A DNA stretch of 58,479 nt, taken from assembly GCA_028751075.1 (NCBI GenBank), contig JAQZDA010000012.1, forward strand, positions 1 to 58,479, in the 5' to 3' direction. This document shows positions 31,712 through 39,946 of the stretch, piece after piece. Below the pieces are notes generated by a model. The model had not been told where the DNA came from, did no database searches, and was given only the letters and a program-made list of their open reading frames with translations. Source of the DNA: Euryarchaeota archaeon Ods02 (GTDB taxonomy: Archaea; Halobacteriota; Halobacteria; Halobacteriales; Halorutilaceae). The position numbers and the translations under genes were made by a program. Numbering within the stretch: the first letter of the stretch is position 1; each line of letters starts with the position of its first letter.

Positions 31712-32985
31712 CAGACGAAGACGAATACGACAACGTCGTCAGAACCAACCGCTGGCGTATGGTAGCGGTGATGGCGTTGCTCGCAGGAGGCGCGGGAGCG
31801 CTAGCCGACCGCCCACTGATGATCTTGATGGCGGCTGAGGGCGTCGGCTTCATCGCCTACCCCAACCTCACTGGTGCGCCGAAGGTCGACCTCGAAGTCG
31901 AGCGAGAGGTCAGCGACAAAGGCCCCGGACACGGCACCGAGGTCGACGTCGACGTCACCATCAAGAACACCGGCGGAGTGCTCGCCGACGTAAGGTACGT
32001 AGACGGAGTACCCCCTACGTTGTCCGTGGAGCGCGGAACCCCCCGCCACGCCACCACCCTCCGTCCCGGTGGGTCGGCATCGTTCAGCTACAGCGTCGTC
32101 GCCAAAAGAGGTCGCCACAGCTTCGTTCCATCGACGGTGCTCGCGCGAAACCTCAGCGGCAGCGTCGAGGTCGAGACCACCGCGTACTGCGACACCGTCA
32201 TAGACTGCGCCAGCGACTTCGACGACATCGAGCTCCGGAAGCAAGCAAGCCAGTACACTGGCCGTGTCCTCACCGACCAGGGAGGCAGCGGCGTCGAGTT
32301 CCACGGCACCAGAGAGTACCAGAGCGGAGACAGCATAAGCCGCATCGACTGGAAACGCCGCGCCCGCACCGGAGAGTTCATCACCCTGAAGTTCCGTGAG
32401 GAACGCAGCGCCAAGGTCATGCTCGTCCTCGACGCTCGGAAGGAAGCCTACGTCTCTCAGGGCGAGGACGAACCCAGCGCGGTCGCCTACGACATCTACG
32501 CCGCCGAACAGCTTTTCCTGTCGCTGGAGGCGAGCCGCGACAGCGTCGGATTCGCCGTCATCGGCCGGGAGTTCACGTGGCTCCAGCCTGGCGCCGGCGA
32601 CGAACACCGCGCCCGCGCCCGACGGCTTCTGACGACGCATCCCTCCCTCGCACCCGCACCCCCTAGCCGCGACACCTTCAGCGAGGAGCAGATAGACCAG
32701 CTGAAGAAACGGCTCGACAGCAGCACCCAGATAATACTGCTTTCGCCGCTCGCCGACGACTACATCGTCGACACCGCCCGCCGTCTCGACGCACACGGCA
32801 ACAACGTCAGCGTCATCAGCCCAGACCTGACGCTCGACGACACCCCCGGCAGGAGGCTGGCGAAGGTCGAACGCGAGGCCCGGCTCAGCGACCTGTATCA
32901 GAGCGAGATACCCGTCGTCGACTGGGAGGTAGACAAACCCCTCGCAAAGGTGCTGGCGCACACGACGGAGAAATGGACGGCGTAA
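31708..32985 (+). CDS. DUF58 domain protein
   Basis: In 425 residues, two membrane helices near the N-terminus are followed by an Ig-like domain (about 50-160), then the DUF58/vWA-like core with its signature: STREY-type HGTREYQSGDSISRIDWKRRART (here in two pieces, REYQSGDS and IDWKRRAR) and LVLDARKEAY. DUF58 proteins work with MoxR ATPases, which are encoded convergently at 33731-34693. The start ATGA overlaps the preceding stop, supporting coupling. Confidence 0.88.
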   Translation: MTDEDEYDNVVRTNRWRMVAVMALLAGGAGALADRPLMILMAAEGVGFIAYPNLTGAPKVDLEVEREVSDKGPGHGTEVDVDVTIKNTGGVLADVRYVDGVPPTLSVERGTPRHATTLRPGGSASFSYSVVAKRGRHSFVPSTVLARNLSGSVEVETTAYCDTVIDCASDFDDIELRKQASQYTGRVLTDQGGSGVEFHGTREYQSGDSISRIDWKRRARTGEFITLKFREERSAKVMLVLDARKEAYVSQGEDEPSAVAYDIYAAEQLFLSLEASRDSVGFAVIGREFTWLQPGAGDEHRARARRLLTTHPSLAPAPPSRDTFSEEQIDQLKKRLDSSTQIILLSPLADDYIVDTARRLDAHGNNVSVISPDLTLDDTPGRRLAKVEREARLSDLYQSEIPVVDWEVDKPLAKVLAHTTEKWTA

Positions 32986-32986
32986 C

Positions 32987-33682
32987 ATGAGCACACGAAG
33001 CACTACCCAGGTGATCCGACGGCCGACGACGTTCAGCGGCGTACTCACGGTTATAGTGGCGACCGCAGGAGCCGCGGCCTTGTTCCTCGAGACTCAGGAG
33101 ATGGCGTTAGGTCTCGCCGGTGCCGGTGCGGGCTTCCTCGTGCTCTACCTCGGGCTCGCGCTACGGTACCGGACGCTCGTCGGATGGGTGATAGCGGTCG
33201 GAGGACTCGCGGCCGCGGCCGCAGGCACCGCTTACAGCATTGGGTTCGCCACGCTGGAGCTCGAGGTAATATCTCTATCGCTGGCGTTCACGGGTATGTT
33301 GCTCGCGACGTTCGCGGTGGCTCCTCTGTACGGCCAGGGTTCACGCAGGCTTACGATGCTTGCTGCTTTCATGATATTTGGTGCGGGACTGGTGGCATCG
33401 GACTTCGTGGAGCCGCCTCAGATCCTCGCCGCTGCCGTCGCAGCCGCCCTCGTCTGGGACTTCGCGGAGAACGCTACAGGGCTCGGTCAGCAGATGGGTA
33501 GGCAGGCAGGCACCAAGAGAGCGGAGTTCACGCATTCCTTCGCAAGCACCCTCGTCGGGGTGGCGTCCGCAAGCGGTGGATACGCCGCCTACTCTATGGG
33601 TAGAGGACTGGACTGGGCGCTAGAGGCCGTTATACTGATGCTGGTGTCGATAATGCTGCTTGTGCTCTTCCTGTACCGGTAA
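32987..33682 (+). CDS. Polytopic membrane protein of the DUF58/MoxR cluster
   Basis: A 231-residue protein with about seven hydrophobic segments and almost no soluble part (for example AGAGFLVLYLGLALRYRTLV and VISLSLAFTGMLLATFAVAP). It begins one base after the DUF58 stop. It carries the same position as conserved haloarchaeal membrane proteins of this cluster. No catalytic motif is visible. It could scaffold the DUF58/DUF4129 proteins. Confidence 0.68.
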   Translation: MSTRSTTQVIRRPTTFSGVLTVIVATAGAAALFLETQEMALGLAGAGAGFLVLYLGLALRYRTLVGWVIAVGGLAAAAAGTAYSIGFATLELEVISLSLAFTGMLLATFAVAPLYGQGSRRLTMLAAFMIFGAGLVASDFVEPPQILAAAVAAALVWDFAENATGLGQQMGRQAGTKRAEFTHSFASTLVGVASASGGYAAYSMGRGLDWALEAVILMLVSIMLLVLFLYR

Positions 33683-33705
33683 ACTCGTGGATCGATTACG
33701 CATCA

Positions 33706-33719
33706 GGAAGCCTGCTTCC
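33706..33719. terminator. Hairpin between convergent genes
   Basis: GGAAGC CT GCTTCC is a perfect palindrome between the stops of the DUF58 operon (33682) and the convergent moxR gene (33731). It could act for both directions. There is no long T-run, so the call is weak. Confidence 0.3.
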
Positions 33720-33730
33720 GCTTGAACCCG

Positions 33731-34693
33731 TTATTCGGCGTAGTTGAGGACCGTAGGTACCTCGACTTCTTCGAGGATGTCCTCCACGATGTCGTCGGCG
33801 TCTACGTTGTCGACGCGGGCATCCGCAGTCAAGACGATACGGTGGCTCATCACGTCGTACGCCACGCTTTTGACGTCGCTGGGTTTCACGAAAGACCTGC
33901 CGCGGAGGGTAGCGATAGCTCTCGCCGCCTCGAACAGCCTCTGGGTGCCACGAGGCGACACACCGGTCTTCACCCGCTGATCCTCCCTGCTTTCGCGGGC
34001 TATCTGGACGAGGTACTCGATCACGGCTTCGTCGATGTGGACCGTCTCCGGCACACCCTGCATCTCCCGAACCATCTCCGTCGTGCAGACGCGGTCTACG
34101 CCGGGTGCGCTGGCTTTCCTGCTGGCGCGTCGGCGGATTATCTCGACCTCTCCGTCGTAGGTCGGGTAGCCGAGGCTCGTCTGTATCATGAACCTGTCCA
34201 TCTGCGCCTCCGGAAGCGGGAACGTACCCTCCTGCTCCACGGGGTTCTGCGTGGCGATGACGAAGAACGGACGCGGGAGGTCGCGGGTCTCTCCGTCGAC
34301 GGTGACCTGTTTCTCACCCATCGCCTCGAGGAGCGCCGCCTGAGTCTTCGGAGGTGCGCGGTTTATCTCGTCGGCGAGCACTACGTTCGCGAAGATCGGT
34401 CCCTTGTTGAACTCGAACCGTTGTTTCTTCTCGTTGAAGATGTGGCTGCCGGTTATGTCCGCCGGAAGGAGGTCGGGGGTGAACTGCACCCTGCTGAACG
34501 ACAGCCCGAGGGCGTCGGCGAAGCTGCTCGCAGTCAGGGTCTTACCCGTGCCCGGCACGTCCTCCAGCAAGACGTGTCCGCGTGCGAGCACGCCGAGCAA
34601 GACGGTCTCGAGGAAGTCGCGGTCGGTTATCACGGCCTGTGAGATGGCGTCGACGACGGATTCGCAGCGGTTGCTCGCCTGCACAACGTCCAT
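33731..34693 (-). CDS. MoxR-family AAA+ ATPase
   Basis: ATG 34693 gives 320 residues (a longer frame from 34807 would run through the promoter). HVLLEDVPGTGKTLTA is Walker A, NVVLADEINRAPPKTQAALL is Walker B with the MoxR-specific continuation, and FVIATQNPVEQEGTFPLPEAQMDRF contains sensor 1 (FVIATQNP). The C-terminal lid follows. MoxR ATPases act as chaperones for vWA/DUF58 partners; the DUF58 gene lies convergent next door. Confidence 0.93.
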   Translation of the reverse strand: MDVVQASNRCESVVDAISQAVITDRDFLETVLLGVLARGHVLLEDVPGTGKTLTASSFADALGLSFSRVQFTPDLLPADITGSHIFNEKKQRFEFNKGPIFANVVLADEINRAPPKTQAALLEAMGEKQVTVDGETRDLPRPFFVIATQNPVEQEGTFPLPEAQMDRFMIQTSLGYPTYDGEVEIIRRRASRKASAPGVDRVCTTEMVREMQGVPETVHIDEAVIEYLVQIARESREDQRVKTGVSPRGTQRLFEAARAIATLRGRSFVKPSDVKSVAYDVMSHRIVLTADARVDNVDADDIVEDILEEVEVPTVLNYAE

Positions 34694-34715
34694 GCAGGAA
34701 GTATAGAGACGGGTA

Positions 34716-34728
34716 GGTATATATTTTC
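34716..34728 (-). promoter_or_regulatory. TATA box of moxR
   Basis: On the minus strand AAAATATATACC (34727-34716) is 23-34 bases before ATG 34693, so the moxR transcript should be nearly leaderless. It also argues against the longer upstream start. Confidence 0.55.
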
Positions 34729-34930
34729 GCAAGACACGGGGAGCCGGAAGTCTCGGAAGACTCCAGCTGTCGCCGACGTACCCCTGAACAGGAGAACGGC
34801 GGGACACAGGTCTTCAGCCGCCACAGAAGCGGTTTTGTTAGAACACAACGCACACACTACCAGAAGTTAATAACAGACCACCAAGCCATAACAACTCTTA
34901 TGTCGGTGCGCGCTCAAAGAGGGACCACAC

Positions 34931-35614
34931 ATGCAACAGAACACGCTGACACGCAGGAAGCTAGGTGCAGCCACGGCGACCGCAGCCGCAGCAGGCGGAC
35001 TCTCCGGCTGCCTACACGGGGAGGAAGAGCCCGCAGACGACGACCACGATGATGACGATCAAGACGATGACCACGACGAGGACCACGATCAGGAAGCCGG
35101 AGACGGCGTCATGGCCGTCGAGACCTTCGAGCTCGTCGACAGGGACACCGGTGACGTCACGAACTACGTCCACGGCGACCACTGGGACCCCGTCGACGGA
35201 GGCTTCCCCGCCATCGAGGTCGGTCATCACGTCTCAGTCGGCGCATTCGTCGAGGACGAAGACGGCGAGGAGCTCGCACTCGGGGAGGATGGCTACGATC
35301 TACGCGTCCGAGTCGCCGACGACGCCGAGGAAGGCGTCGTAGATTTCGACTTCCACGGCGACCACGTCCACATCGAGGGTCTGGAGGTCGGGCTCACCGA
35401 CGTCGTCTTCCAGATATACCACGACGACCACGTCGAGGACGAGACGCCCCCGTTGACCGTGCAGGTCGTCGAAGAAGGTGAGGAAGGCGACGACCACCAC
35501 GACGACCACGACCACGACGATGGCCACGATGACGACCACCACGACGACCACGACCACGACGATGGCCACGATGACGACCACCACGATGACGACGACAGCG
35601 ACGACGGCTACTAG
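34931..35614 (+). CDS. His/Asp-rich metal-binding Tat lipoprotein of the zinc locus
   Basis: A 227-residue protein: the Tat lipoprotein signal (TRRKLGAATATAAAAGG, lipidated Cys in SGC) is followed by a His/Asp linker. A domain of about 115 residues (about 58-175) comes next, with YVHGDHWD near its start and VVFQIYHDDHVEDETPPL near its end. Then comes a repetitive tail of Asp and His. The same kind of domain is inserted in the adjacent ZnuA-like protein and is present in the 38947-39573 protein. A surface zinc-catching role is inferred. A weak CTTATG TATA-like site lies about 30 bases upstream of the start. Confidence 0.7.
   Translation: MQQNTLTRRKLGAATATAAAAGGLSGCLHGEEEPADDDHDDDDQDDDHDEDHDQEAGDGVMAVETFELVDRDTGDVTNYVHGDHWDPVDGGFPAIEVGHHVSVGAFVEDEDGEELALGEDGYDLRVRVADDAEEGVVDFDFHGDHVHIEGLEVGLTDVVFQIYHDDHVEDETPPLTVQVVEEGEEGDDHHDDHDHDDGHDDDHHDDHDHDDGHDDDHHDDDDSDDGY
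35492..35587 (+). repeat. 42-base tandem repeat encoding Asp/His units
   Basis: A 42-base unit (35492-35533) is repeated exactly at 35534-35575 and then partly (to 35587). It encodes a 14-residue Asp/His block within the C-terminal tail of the lipoprotein. Identical copies suggest recent slippage; repeat number could vary between strains. Confidence 0.85.
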
Positions 35615-35620
35615 ACCACG

Positions 35621-37000
35621 ATGAAAGAGACACGTCGGAGCCTGCTCAGGAGGTCCGCAGCCGGAGTCGCCGGAGCCGCGGTAGCAGGCTGCATCGAAGG
35701 ACCCGAGACCCGGGAACGTGAAGGCCGCCACGGATACGCCGCGTTCTTCACGCTCTACGACTGGACGCGGGAGATAGCAGGAGACCGGATAGACGTGGAG
35801 ACACCTGTCGCCGCCGGTCAGATGGGTCACGGCTGGGAACCCGACTTCGGGATAACCCGTGACGTCGCCGACAGCGACGTCTTCGTCTACCTCGACACCC
35901 CGGAGTTCGCGTGGGCGCAGGACGTCGTCCGCGACCTCGAACGCGACCACCCCGACGTCCACGTCGTCGACGGACTACAGGGCTTCACATCCAAAGACCT
36001 GCTCGCGCTCGGAGGCGACCCCGCCCGAGAGCCAGCGTACGACCACAGCTTCGACCCCACCAGTCTCGAAATCGGGGGCTTCGACGTCGTCGGACGACGC
36101 AGCGGAGAGGTCGCGGCTTACTGGCACGACGGCCACTGGCACGGCGGCGTACCCGATGTATCAGTCGACGGCTACACCGACGTCGACGGAGTGTTCGAGG
36201 ACATCGAAGGCCGCGTCGTACCGCTCGACGAAAGCCAGGGCTTCACGTTCGACGCCGAGGTCACCGGGCCAGACGGAGTGGTCGAGGTCGAGAGCCAGGG
36301 CGACAGCGTACGCATCCACGGCATAGACACCGGCCGAACCTTCCTCGTCTTCCAGCTGAAGCACGACGGCGAGGTGATATGGGACACCGGCGCAGACGAC
36401 GTCACCGTCGAGGTCGTCGAGGAGCTCGAACCCGTGGAAGCCGGGGAGTTCCACGACCCACATGTCTGGGTCGACCCCGTGCTCGCGGAACAGGTCGTCG
36501 ACACCATCGCCGACGAGCTCGCGGAAGTCGATCCTGACGGAGCCGAGACGTATCTGGAGAACGCCGAAGCCTACAGGGAACGCATGCAGATGGTGCACGA
36601 GGAGTTCACCGCGATAGCGGAGGACGCCGAACGCGACCTCGTTATGTTCGCCGGCCACGACAGCTTCCAGTACCTGGAGGAGAGATACGGCTTCGAGATA
36701 CACACGCCCGTAGGCGTCACACCCGACGCAGCGGAGTCCTTCGAAGACGTCACCGGCATGGTCGACGTCGTCGAGGAACACGACGTACACACGGTGCTCT
36801 ACGACCCCTTCGAAGGCCCGACAGGTGAGCCACCGCAGATGGTGGACTTCATCCTCGAGAACTCCACCGCCACGGACCACGCACCCCTGACTCCGGCGGA
36901 AGGCACCACGCGGGAGTGGCAGGAGGACGGCTGGGGCTGGGTGGAGCAGATGCTGGAGGTGAACGCGCCGTCGCTCCGGCAGGCATTGGACGCGGACTGA
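35621..37000 (+). CDS. ZnuA-like zinc-binding lipoprotein with an inserted HW-motif domain
   Basis: The 459-residue substrate-binding protein has a Tat lipoprotein signal (lipidated Cys24). ZnuA-family metal ligands are visible: H70 (GQMGHGWEPD), H281 (FHDPHVWVDP), H346 (FAGHDSF) and an Asp/Glu in LYDPFEGPT. Residues about 150-268 form an extra domain, with YWHDGHWHGG at its start and VFQLKHDG near its end, in the place of the His-rich loop found in many ZnuA proteins. This insert resembles the domains of the proteins at 34931 and 38947. It is 6 bases downstream of the first lipoprotein and upstream of the ATPase and permease. Confidence 0.87.
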   Translation: MKETRRSLLRRSAAGVAGAAVAGCIEGPETREREGRHGYAAFFTLYDWTREIAGDRIDVETPVAAGQMGHGWEPDFGITRDVADSDVFVYLDTPEFAWAQDVVRDLERDHPDVHVVDGLQGFTSKDLLALGGDPAREPAYDHSFDPTSLEIGGFDVVGRRSGEVAAYWHDGHWHGGVPDVSVDGYTDVDGVFEDIEGRVVPLDESQGFTFDAEVTGPDGVVEVESQGDSVRIHGIDTGRTFLVFQLKHDGEVIWDTGADDVTVEVVEELEPVEAGEFHDPHVWVDPVLAEQVVDTIADELAEVDPDGAETYLENAEAYRERMQMVHEEFTAIAEDAERDLVMFAGHDSFQYLEERYGFEIHTPVGVTPDAAESFEDVTGMVDVVEEHDVHTVLYDPFEGPTGEPPQMVDFILENSTATDHAPLTPAEGTTREWQEDGWGWVEQMLEVNAPSLRQALDAD

Positions 37001-37068
37001 ACCAGCATCCATGACATCTATGTAGAAGTCCCCACGAGTTAACCCGAAGACAGACATCCGAATACGAG

Positions 37069-37830
37069 ATGAACGAGAACCCGAACGAAACCGCGGTCGA
37101 AATCGACGACGTGTGCTTCAGCTACGGCGACACCGAAGCCGTGAGAGACGTCTCCCTGTCGGTGGAGGCCGGCGAGTTCCTCGGGCTAGTGGGGCCGAAC
37201 GGCAGCGGGAAGACCACGTTGCTGAAGCTCATGCTCGGCCTGCTCGAACCCGACGAAGGCACCGTGAGACTGTTCGGTGAACCCCCAGGCGACGCCTCCA
37301 TGGCGGGGCGGGTGGGCTACGTCGGTCAGCAGAGCAGCGACCGCGGCGACGCCATGCCCGTCACCGTCCAGGAAGCCGTGTCGATGGGGAGGTACGCCCA
37401 CACCGGCCACGGCCGACTCACGGACGACGACGAAGCCATCGTCGAGGAGGCGATGCAGGAGGTCGGAGTCACCGACCTCGGCAGCCGACGGCTGTCCGAG
37501 CTATCCGGAGGTCAGCGTCAGCGGGCGTACATCGCCCGCGCCCTCGCCTCCGAAGCGGAGCTGCTGGCTCTCGACGAACCCGTCGTAGGCGTCGACACCG
37601 AGTCCTGCGACGCCTTCTACGGCATGCTAGACAGGCTCAACGACGACGGCATAACCGTCATCCTCATCGAACACGACATCGGCGTCGTAACCGACCACGC
37701 CGACAGGATAGCCTGCGTCAACGTAGAGCTCTACCACCACGGCGACACCGAGTCCTTCGTCGAGAGCGACGCACTCGAGGACGCATACGGCGAGGACTCA
37801 CGGGTAATGCACCATCACCACCACGAATGA
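37069..37830 (+). CDS. Zinc/manganese ABC transporter ATPase (ZnuC-like)
   Basis: In 253 residues, GPNGSGKTT (about 43-51) is Walker A, LSELSGGQRQRAYIARAL the signature helix, LLALDEPVVGVD Walker B, and the H-loop IEHD follows. It ends in a run of histidines (VMHHHHHE), an added metal-touching tail. It overlaps the permease start by 4 bases, so the two are coupled, and it powers import of the metal delivered by the ZnuA-like protein. Specificity for zinc over manganese is inferred from the His-rich partners. Confidence 0.92.
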   Translation: MNENPNETAVEIDDVCFSYGDTEAVRDVSLSVEAGEFLGLVGPNGSGKTTLLKLMLGLLEPDEGTVRLFGEPPGDASMAGRVGYVGQQSSDRGDAMPVTVQEAVSMGRYAHTGHGRLTDDDEAIVEEAMQEVGVTDLGSRRLSELSGGQRQRAYIARALASEAELLALDEPVVGVDTESCDAFYGMLDRLNDDGITVILIEHDIGVVTDHADRIACVNVELYHHGDTESFVESDALEDAYGEDSRVMHHHHHE

Positions 37831-38918
37831 ACGACGAGGAACCGAAGAGGGAGGAAGGCGGAGACCCGGACGAGGATGGAGAAACCGGAGCGGAGGGAGG
37901 GAATCCGGTTCCTTCCTCCCGAAGGTCCCTAGAGATCCTGGGTCTCGCCGGCGTGGCTGCGCTCACCATCGTGACCCTGACCTTCCTCATGGTGGACTGG
38001 CTGAGCGGCCTACCGGTCTTCGCCTCCCTGTACGAGGGTTTCCTACTGGCTGGATCCTGGGCCGACCATCTCCTGGGAACGAGCCTGTTCGGATATCCGT
38101 CGATACTTCGGCAGGTATCCACGGGTTTGCTCGTCGGCGTCTCCGCCCCCCTCGTCGGTGTCTTCGTCGTCCACAAGCAGATGGCGTTGATAGGTGAGAC
38201 GTTGGCGCACACGGCGTTCGCCGGAGTCGCCTTAGGGCTCATCGCCACCGCGTTCGTCTCCGTCGGCTTCGTCCAGGACTCCGCGATACTGCTGTTCGTC
38301 GCCCTACTGGTCAGCGTCGCCGGCGCGCTCGGGCTCCAGGTTCTCACGGAGAAATCCAGGGGGTATGGAGACGTACCTATCGCCATAGTCTTGAGCGGTA
38401 GCTTCGCCGTCGGCACCCTGATAATCAGCTACGGCAGGGACAGGATGGCGTTAGCTATCGACGTCGAAGGCTTCCTTTTCGGTAGCCTCGCCATAGTTAC
38501 CGCGGAAGGCGCCCGGATGATGGCGGTTCTGACCGTCGCAGTCGTCGCCCTCGTCACCTACAACTACAAACAGCTGTTCTTCGTCACCTTCGACGAACAG
38601 GCTGCGAAGGTCGCAGGCTTCGACGTCAGATGGTACAACAGCCTACTGATCGTCCTCACCGCGGTCGTCGTCGTGGGTGCGATGCAGATACTCGGCGTCA
38701 TCCTCGTAGCCGCGATGATAGTCGTCCCAGTCGCCGCCGCGTCACAGGTCAGCAAGAGCTTCAGGGAGACCGTATACCTCAGCGTCATCGTCGGACAGGT
38801 ATCCGTCGTCGGCGGCCTCGCCTTCGCCGTCAGCTACAGCCTACCCCCAGGGGGTTCGATAGTCGTCGTCGCCATCGCATTCTACCTTCTCGCAGTCGCT
38901 ACGGCGAGATACAGCTGA
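37827..38918 (+). CDS. Zinc/manganese ABC transporter permease (ZnuB-like)
   Basis: A 363-residue membrane protein. After a cytoplasmic charged N-terminus of about 30 residues there are about eight hydrophobic segments, with the family features VHKQMALIGETLAHTAFAGV and LFGSLAIVTAEGA. It forms the channel of the ABC-3 family importer with the ATPase at 37069. It ends 28 bases before the convergent HW-domain lipoprotein gene. Confidence 0.9.
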   Translation: MNDEEPKREEGGDPDEDGETGAEGGNPVPSSRRSLEILGLAGVAALTIVTLTFLMVDWLSGLPVFASLYEGFLLAGSWADHLLGTSLFGYPSILRQVSTGLLVGVSAPLVGVFVVHKQMALIGETLAHTAFAGVALGLIATAFVSVGFVQDSAILLFVALLVSVAGALGLQVLTEKSRGYGDVPIAIVLSGSFAVGTLIISYGRDRMALAIDVEGFLFGSLAIVTAEGARMMAVLTVAVVALVTYNYKQLFFVTFDEQAAKVAGFDVRWYNSLLIVLTAVVVVGAMQILGVILVAAMIVVPVAAASQVSKSFRETVYLSVIVGQVSVVGGLAFAVSYSLPPGGSIVVVAIAFYLLAVATARYS

Positions 38919-38946
38919 AGACCAGGGTATCCCTCGGCAGATGACT

Positions 38947-39573
38947 CTAGGAAACCAGGACCTCGACCGGCGGCGAGCTGTAGACCACCTCGTCGTCGCC
39001 TTCGAGGGTGAACACCACGGTGACGGAACCCTCCTCCAGACCCTGTAGCACGACTCCGTCCTCCGTTCCCTCGACGTCGACGATGTCCTGCTCCTCGACC
39101 TCTTCCTCCAGAACGTCGTCTTCATCTATCTCTCCGACGTCTCCCTCGACGTCCACCTCGTAGTCACCGTCCCGTTCGAGGTCCTCGTCTCCAGCGGATG
39201 CCTGTTCGCCGGACCCCATCACCACGCTGCCCCCTTCGTGGCTGACGATGCGGGCGTAAGGTTCGTGCTCCTCGACAGCGTGTTTCTGCGTTAGCTCGTC
39301 GTCGAACCGGAACCTCAGCCTTCGGTCGCCGTCCACGGGCACCTCGACTGGGTGGAGGTGCCAGTGGTCGACGTGCACCAGCGCCGTCACGTATTCGTCT
39401 TCGACGTCGACGAGATCCAGCGACGAGTAAGGTATCTCCGGCGGGCCGTCGTCGTCCTCTCCCGTTTCTCCAGCTCCGGCGTCATCGAAGGCACCTTGGA
39501 GGCATCCCGTGGTTGCGGCAGTCGACGCAGCCGCGGCTACCGAGAGGAACGTCCGGCGGCTGCATCGGGTCAT
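38947..39573 (-). CDS. Secreted HW-motif lipoprotein related to the ZnuA insert
   Basis: A 208-residue lipoprotein: MTRCSRRTFLSVAAAAST is a Tat-like signal, with the lipidated Cys in TTGC. The rest resembles the inserted domain of the ZnuA-like protein: LVHVDHWHLHPVEVPVDG at about 66-83 and VTVVFTLEGDDEVVYSSPP near the C-terminus. Between lies an acidic insert (about 130-165) not seen in the other two copies. It is on the opposite strand to the zinc operon but next to it, so it may be an accessory metal-binding or delivery protein. Confidence 0.68.
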   Translation of the reverse strand: MTRCSRRTFLSVAAAASTAATTGCLQGAFDDAGAGETGEDDDGPPEIPYSSLDLVDVEDEYVTALVHVDHWHLHPVEVPVDGDRRLRFRFDDELTQKHAVEEHEPYARIVSHEGGSVVMGSGEQASAGDEDLERDGDYEVDVEGDVGEIDEDDVLEEEVEEQDIVDVEGTEDGVVLQGLEEGSVTVVFTLEGDDEVVYSSPPVEVLVS

Positions 39574-39659
39574 ATGGAACAGTACTCTCTGCAGGGTCTA
39601 AAAACAGACGAGTCACCGCCGACGTCGATGAGCTTCCTTCGTGAACTACTGGGGGTCGT

Positions 39660-39824
39660 TCAAGCGTACGCGAAGTTCAGAGTCTGCACGACTACGCCGA
39701 GCACTATACAGAACGCTATCACCGTCTTGGGGTCCATCCAGATGGCGCGCTGGTCTTCGTTCTCGAAGTACCGGACTAGACCGGCCGAGGACATCAAGCC
39801 GCCGGAACGTTCTCCTGAAGCCAT
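39660..39824 (-). CDS. Sec61-beta/SecG-type preprotein translocase subunit
   Basis: A short gene of 54 residues: MASGERSGGLMSSAGLVRYF leads into ENEDQ, DPKTVIAFCIVLGVVVQTL, the single C-terminal helix. The Gly-Leu-x-Ser-x-Ala-Gly-Leu-x-(R/K)-Tyr-Phe and D-P-(K/x)-x-V motifs are those of archaeal Sec61-beta. It anchors in the membrane beside SecYE and is involved in protein export, which here serves the many secreted lipoproteins. Confidence 0.92.
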   Translation of the reverse strand: MASGERSGGLMSSAGLVRYFENEDQRAIWMDPKTVIAFCIVLGVVVQTLNFAYA

Positions 39825-39946
39825 ATCATAAGCTATCTAGCAGACTTACTTAACAGCTTCGTCTGAACTAGCCGGCTGCGTGCTCTGTCGATTGGCTAAA
39901 CCCCTGCCATCAACAGATTCAAGACGCCAAACGTCCTTTCACAACC

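Noticed and set aside
31801-33048. 415-residue minus-strand open frame
   Set aside because: It is the antisense shadow of the DUF58 gene.
35492-35587. CRISPR-like repeat
   Set aside because: The repeats are contiguous 42-base units in a coding frame without spacers.
35300-35962. Long minus-strand open frame rich in Val and Ile over the His/Asp tail
   Set aside because: It is the mirror of the repetitive GAC/CAC coding region and has no family features; the plus-strand gene is clear.
36161-37057. 298-residue minus-strand open frame
   Set aside because: It is the antisense shadow of the ZnuA-like gene.
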